A stretch of 12,078 nt of DNA, from assembly GCA_946479825.1 (NCBI GenBank), contig CAMLHU010000038.1, positions 1 through 12,078 of the forward strand. Reading direction: 5' to 3'. The position numbers and the translations under genes were made by a program. The notes below the pieces were generated by a model that saw only the letters and a list, made by a program, of their open reading frames with translations, ran no database searches and was not told the DNA's origin. Source of the DNA: an uncultured Gemmatimonadota bacterium. Lineage in GTDB: Bacteria; Gemmatimonadota; Gemmatimonadetes; Gemmatimonadales; GWC2-71-9. This document shows positions 9,303 through 12,078 of the stretch, in pieces (within the stretch, counting starts at the first letter, position 1; the number at the start of each line of letters is the position of its first letter).

Positions 9303-10381
9303 GAGTGATAGCTCCGGACGACCCGTGGACTCATCGACGTGAGCACCTCGTAGGAAATGGTCCCGAGCGCAGCGGCGTGCTCCGCCAGGGAGACCGCCCC
9401 GCCGAACACCGTGGCGACGTCCCCCACCTGCACCCGCCCGTCGGGGACGGCCACCATCGTGAGGTCCATCGTGATCCGGCCGACGACCGGGATCGGCCGG
9501 CCGTGCAGCTCGACCCGCGCCCGCCCGGCGCCGCTCCGGTGCAGCCCGTCGGCGTAGCCGATGGCGAGCGTCGCGATCGTGGTCGCCGCGGGGGCGCGCC
9601 AGGTGGCGCCGTAGCTCACGGTCTCCCCGGCCGCCAGCTGCCGGACGGCGACGACCCGCGCCTTGAGCGCCGCCACCGGTCGCGGCGCCGGCGCCCATTC
9701 GCCGACCGGACCGCCGTACAGGAAGATCCCGGGGCGAACGAGGTCGCCGGCGTACATCCGCCCGCGCAGCGCGCCGGCGCTGTTGGCCGCGTGGACCATC
9801 GCGGGACGCCGCGGCAGCGCACCGATCACGTCCTCGAACCGCCGCCACTGCGCGGCCGTGGCCTCGGCGTCGCTGTCCGCCGAGTGGAAATGCGTGGCGA
9901 TCCCCTCCCACCCCGGCGCGTCGCCCACCAGCCGTCCGGCCTCGGCCACGAGCGCGGGGTCGGTCCAGTGGAAGCCGACCCGGCCCATCCCGGTGTCCAC
10001 GCCGAGGTGGAACGGATGCGCGCCGCGCGCGAGCCAGGCCCGCATGCCCTCGAGGTCGCAGAGGAGCGGGCGCAGGCCGAGCGCGAGCGTGCGCTCCACC
10101 TGCGAGGGTGCGAGGGGCGTGAAGACGACGATCGGGCGGGAGATACCGGCGCGCCGGAGCGCTTCCGCCTCGTCGAGCGTCGCGACGCCGAATCCCCACG
10201 GCCCGATCGCCTCGAGCGTGCGCGCCACCTCGACCGCGCCGAGGCCGTACGCGTCCGCCTTGATCATCGGGCAGAGCGGCACCCCGGCCGAGGCGGCGAT
10301 GGTGCGGGCGTTGGCGAGGAGCGCCGAGCGGTCGATCTCGACCCAGACGCGGTCGGACTCCGATGCGATTGACGTAGTCAC
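9299..10381 (-). CDS. alr: Alanine racemase
   Basis: PLP-dependent enzyme that makes D-alanine for peptidoglycan. With the start chosen here the protein has 360 residues, usual for the family. Seen in order: VWVEIDRSALLANAR (12-26), the PLP lysine in MIKADAYGLGA (K41), GVDTGMGRVGF (127-137, with the conserved Arg), THFHSADS, HAANSAGAL, VRPGIFLYGG (215-224), the catalytic tyrosine in VSYGATW (Y257), GYADG, and GRITMDLTMV. The start is a GTG at 10381-10379. A TTG at 10423 would add 14 unconserved residues and would overlap the mazG start, so I reject it. A promoter-like TTGCAT-18-TATCAT lies just upstream, which would leave a leader of only a few nucleotides. There is no Shine-Dalgarno sequence before the GTG. 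It is the first gene of the leftward block. Confidence 0.95.
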   Translation of the reverse strand: MTTSIASESDRVWVEIDRSALLANARTIAASAGVPLCPMIKADAYGLGAVEVARTLEAIGPWGFGVATLDEAEALRRAGISRPIVVFTPLAPSQVERTLALGLRPLLCDLEGMRAWLARGAHPFHLGVDTGMGRVGFHWTDPALVAEAGRLVGDAPGWEGIATHFHSADSDAEATAAQWRRFEDVIGALPRRPAMVHAANSAGALRGRMYAGDLVRPGIFLYGGPVGEWAPAPRPVAALKARVVAVRQLAAGETVSYGATWRAPAATTIATLAIGYADGLHRSGAGRARVELHGRPIPVVGRITMDLTMVAVPDGRVQVGDVATVFGGAVSLAEHAAALGTISYEVLTSMSPRVVRSYHS

Positions 10382-10398
10382 AAGCCGGGCGGTATGAT
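10369..10398 (+). promoter_or_regulatory. Sigma70-type promoter for mazG
   Basis: TTGACG (10369-10374; 5 of 6 consensus) is followed after 18 nt by TATGAT (10393-10398; 5 of 6). The expected start of transcription is around 10405, giving a leader of about 13 nt that contains the GGAGG ribosome site of mazG. The region is locally AT-richer than its surroundings. The -35 element lies within the first codons of alr, on the other strand. Confidence 0.7.
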
Positions 10399-10423
10399 AA
10401 CGGGCGACGGAGGCTAAATGCAA
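10394..10423 (-). promoter_or_regulatory. Putative divergent promoter for the alr operon
   Basis: On the minus strand, TTGCAT (10423-10418; 3 of 6) is followed after 18 nt by TATCAT (10399-10394; 5 of 6). The expected transcript start, around 10387, lies about 6 nt before the alr GTG. Its -10 box shares five base pairs with the -10 box of the mazG promoter, and its -35 covers the mazG start codon. The weak -35 keeps confidence moderate; position and spacing fit well. Confidence 0.45.
10409..10413 (+). promoter_or_regulatory. Ribosome binding site of mazG
   Basis: GGAGG ends 4 nt before the mazG ATG (10418). It is the only strong Shine-Dalgarno sequence I see before a gene in the window, and it fixes the mazG start. 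Confidence 0.75.
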
Positions 10424-11209
10424 GAGAATTCAGCGCTTGGACGCGTCCTGGAGCTCGTCCGGGACCTCCGGGCCAGATGCCCCTGGGACCGGGTCCAGAC
10501 CCGCAGCACCCTGCGCCCGTACCTGGTCGAAGAAGCCCTCGAACTCGACGAGGCGCTGGGTAACGACGACCCGACCCAGATCCGCGAGGAAGTGGGCGAC
10601 CTGCTGCTGCACCTCGCCTGGCAGTTCGTCCTGGCGGAGGAACGGGACGAGTTCACCCCCGACGAGGCGGCCGACGGGCTCATCGCCAAGATGCGCCGCC
10701 GCCACCCGCACCTCTACGACCTCGGCCCCCGCGAGCGGTGGGAGACGCTCAAGCGGCGCGAGACGCCGCGCGCGGTGCTCGACGGCCTCCCGGCGACCCT
10801 CCCCCCGCTGCTGATGGCCTACCGGCTGCAGCAGAAGGCGGCCTCGGTGGGGTTCGACTGGCCCGACGCCGAAGGCCCCGCGGCCAAGGTGCGCGAGGAG
10901 CTGGCCGAAGTGGAGGCGGAGCTCGCCGCCGCGGCACCGGCACCGGAACACGCCGACACCGGCGCGGAGCGCGATGCGGCGGACCCGGTGGTGGAGGAGC
11001 TCGGCGACCTGCTCTTCGCCGTGGTGAACCTGGCGCGCAAGGCGCGGGTGCAGCCCACCGTGGCCCTCGACCGGGCCAACCGGAAGTTCCGCGCACGGTT
11101 CGCGGGGGTGGAACGCCTCGCGGCCGCTCGCGGCGTGGACGTCGCCACGGCGGGGCTCGAGGTGCTGGATGGGTTGTGGGAAGAAGTGAAGGCCGGTGAG
11201 GCGCGGTAA
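10418..11209 (+). CDS. mazG: Nucleoside triphosphate pyrophosphohydrolase MazG
   Basis: Cytoplasmic all-alpha NTP pyrophosphatase that splits (often non-canonical) NTPs to NMP and pyrophosphate. At 263 residues it has the classic tandem two-domain form, the same length as E. coli MazG. Domain 1: CPWDRVQT (21-28), LVEEALELDEAL (36-47; E38, E39, E42) and EEVGDLLLHLAWQ (57-69; D61). Domain 2: GFDWPD (145-150), EELAEVEAEL (160-169) and EELGDLLFAVVNLARK (193-208; D197). Both Mg2+ sites (EExxE and ExxD types) look intact. An Ala/Pro-rich linker (about 170-190) interrupts domain 2. The start is fixed by a GGAGG site, and its own promoter lies in the alr-mazG gap. The TAA stop is part of the first unit of the downstream heptad repeat. 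No mazEF toxin-antitoxin genes are nearby, so a housekeeping role is likely. Confidence 0.96.
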   Translation: MQENSALGRVLELVRDLRARCPWDRVQTRSTLRPYLVEEALELDEALGNDDPTQIREEVGDLLLHLAWQFVLAEERDEFTPDEAADGLIAKMRRRHPHLYDLGPRERWETLKRRETPRAVLDGLPATLPPLLMAYRLQQKAASVGFDWPDAEGPAAKVREELAEVEAELAAAAPAPEHADTGAERDAADPVVEELGDLLFAVVNLARKARVQPTVALDRANRKFRARFAGVERLAAARGVDVATAGLEVLDGLWEEVKAGEAR

Positions 11210-11293
11210 GCGGTGAGAGGTAAGCGGTGAGCGGGCGCCGGGTCGGGATCGTGACCAGTTGACCCGCTTACCGCTCACCGCTCACCGCTCACC
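11205..11293. repeat. Inverted array of GGTRAGC heptads between convergent mazG and asnS
   Basis: The left arm holds four consecutive 7-bp units (GGTAAGC, GGTGAGA, GGTAAGC, GGTGAGC; 11205-11232), i.e. a 14-bp unit present twice. The right arm holds four units in opposite orientation (GCTTACC then GCTCACC three times; 11266-11293). Including flanking GGG/CCC the arms can pair as a long imperfect hairpin with a loop of about 27 nt (11236-11262). A partial unit, GGTGAG, occurs at 11195-11200 inside mazG. The position between two convergent stop codons suggests a bidirectional terminator or mRNA-end stabiliser, but there is no U-tract. It could equally be a dispersed genomic repeat of REP type. 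The repeat structure is certain; the function is inference. Confidence 0.85.
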
Positions 11294-11308
11294 GTACAAC
11301 CATCCCGT

Positions 11309-12078
11309 TCAGGGATACAGCCGATGGATCTGCCGCGGGAAGGCGATGCTCTCGCGGATATGCGGGTTGCCGCAGATCCAGGCAACGGTGCGCTCGAGCC
11401 CCAGGCCGAAGCCTGAGTGCACGAAGGTGCCGTACTTCCGGAGGTCGAGGTACCAGCCGTACGCGGCCGGGTCGAGCCCCTGCTCCTGGATGCGCGCGAG
11501 CAGCCGGTCGTAGTCGTCCTCGCGCTGTGATCCGCCGATGATCTCGCCGTACCCCTCCGGCGCCAGGCAGTCGTCGCAGAGGACGGTGCGCGGGTCGTCC
11601 GGGTTCTCCTTCATGTAGAAGGCCTTGATCGCCTTCGGATAGTTGTACACGAAGACCGGACGGTCGAACTGCTGGGTGAGCAGGGTCTCGTCGTCGCCGC
11701 CGAAGTCCTGGCCCCAGGTGATGTCCGAGCCGAGTCCGCGGAGCTTCTCCACCGCCTCGGTGTAGCTGATGCGGTGGAACGGCGCGGTGACCCGTTCGAG
11801 CGGGGCGGTGTCGCGCTCGAGCTCCTTGAGCGGTTCGCGGGCCCGGTCGAGCGCGCGCGCCACGATGTACGAGACGAACTCCTCCTGCAGCCGCATGTTG
11901 GCCGCGGAGTCGTTCCACGCCACCTCGGGCTCGACCATCCAGAACTCGGTGAGGTGGCGGCGGGTCTTCGACTTCTCGGCGCGGAAGGTGGGGCCGAAGC
12001 AGTAGATCTTGCCGAGCGCGGCGGCGGCGGCCTCGCCGTAGAGCTGGCCGGTCTGGGCCAGGTACGCCTTGCCGAGGT
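11309..12078 (-). CDS. asnS: Asparaginyl-tRNA synthetase, C-terminal part (cut by window edge)
   Basis: Class IIb synthetase that charges tRNA-Asn with asparagine in the cytoplasm. The last 255 residues are present; the N-terminal anticodon-binding OB domain and the start lie beyond the right edge. Visible are [14 protein letters not shown], class II motif 2 ([20 protein letters not shown] and following MVEPE), [25 protein letters not shown], and motif 3 ([15 protein letters not shown]) with [17 protein letters not shown] at the C-terminus. This ending and the KTRRHL motif distinguish AsnRS from AspRS and LysRS. The gene converges on mazG; its stop lies 15 nt beyond the heptad inverted repeat. 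The visible part is intact. Presence of AsnRS implies direct Asn-tRNA charging, not only the transamidation route. Confidence 0.97.
   Translation of the reverse strand, partial: LGKAYLAQTGQLYGEAAAAALGKIYCFGPTFRAEKSKTRRHLTEFWMVEPEVAWNDSAANMRLQEEFVSYIVARALDRAREPLKELERDTAPLERVTAPFHRISYTEAVEKLRGLGSDITWGQDFGGDDETLLTQQFDRPVFVYNYPKAIKAFYMKENPDDPRTVLCDDCLAPEGYGEIIGGSQREDDYDRLLARIQEQGLDPAAYGWYLDLRKYGTFVHSGFGLGLERTVAWICGNPHIRESIAFPRQIHRLYP

Noticed and set aside
10382..10423. TTG start for alr at 10423
   Set aside because: It would add 14 unconserved residues, overlap the mazG start and lie over the alr -35/-10; the GTG at 10381 gives a normal-length racemase.
10418..11209. mazG as part of a toxin-antitoxin or phage-defence locus
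   Set aside because: No mazE/mazF or other defence gene is adjacent; the protein is the ordinary two-domain housekeeping form and lies beside alr and asnS.
11205..11293. CRISPR-like or IS-end interpretation of the heptad array
   Set aside because: Units are 7 bp with no unique spacers, no cas genes, no transposase and no target-site duplication visible.

Overview
The window is a gene-dense, very GC-rich (roughly 70%) stretch of bacterial chromosome made of housekeeping genes. Almost every third codon position is G or C, GTG starts are common, and genes abut or overlap by 4 nt. The gene content suggests a free-living Gram-negative, high-GC bacterium: a FadL/PorV-like outer membrane barrel, an SPII lipoprotein, ComEC, AsnRS, methylmalonyl-CoA mutase and a DUF1844 protein. 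Gemmatimonadota is my best guess, but this is inference and not proven by any marker gene here.

Layout: positions 1-10381 form one leftward (minus-strand) block. Read in transcription order it is alr (alanine racemase), a DUF1844 protein, deoB (phosphopentomutase), cdd (cytidine deaminase), an unnamed lipoprotein, an unnamed outer-membrane barrel, miaB (tRNA methylthiotransferase), a ComFB-like protein, comEC (DNA uptake channel), fbp (class I fructose-1,6-bisphosphatase), and the first 40 codons of a methylmalonyl-CoA mutase subunit that leaves the window at position 1. Six junctions are 4-nt ATGA/GTGA overlaps, one is a directly abutting TGA-GTG, and the other three gaps are 13, 33 and 37 nt. 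This fits one long, translationally coupled transcription unit.

A 36-nt gap (10382-10417) separates alr from the rightward gene mazG (10418-11209). It carries a good sigma70-type promoter for mazG and an overlapping, weaker promoter facing alr. mazG converges on the 3' two thirds or so of asnS (11309 to the right edge, minus strand). Between the two stop codons lies a long imperfect inverted repeat of 7-bp units (GGTRAGC), which is the only clearly repetitive, non-coding element in the window.

Functionally the block mixes cell-wall precursor supply (Alr), nucleoside salvage (DeoB, Cdd), an envelope pair of unknown role (lipoprotein plus barrel), tRNA modification (MiaB), DNA uptake (ComFB-like, ComEC), and gluconeogenesis/propionyl-CoA carbon metabolism (Fbp, mutase). 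I see no mobile element, CRISPR array, tRNA/rRNA gene or defence system. The most interesting points are the ComFB-like/ComEC pairing, the back-to-back promoters with overlapping -10 elements, the heptad inverted repeat, and the uncharacterised lipoprotein-barrel pair.
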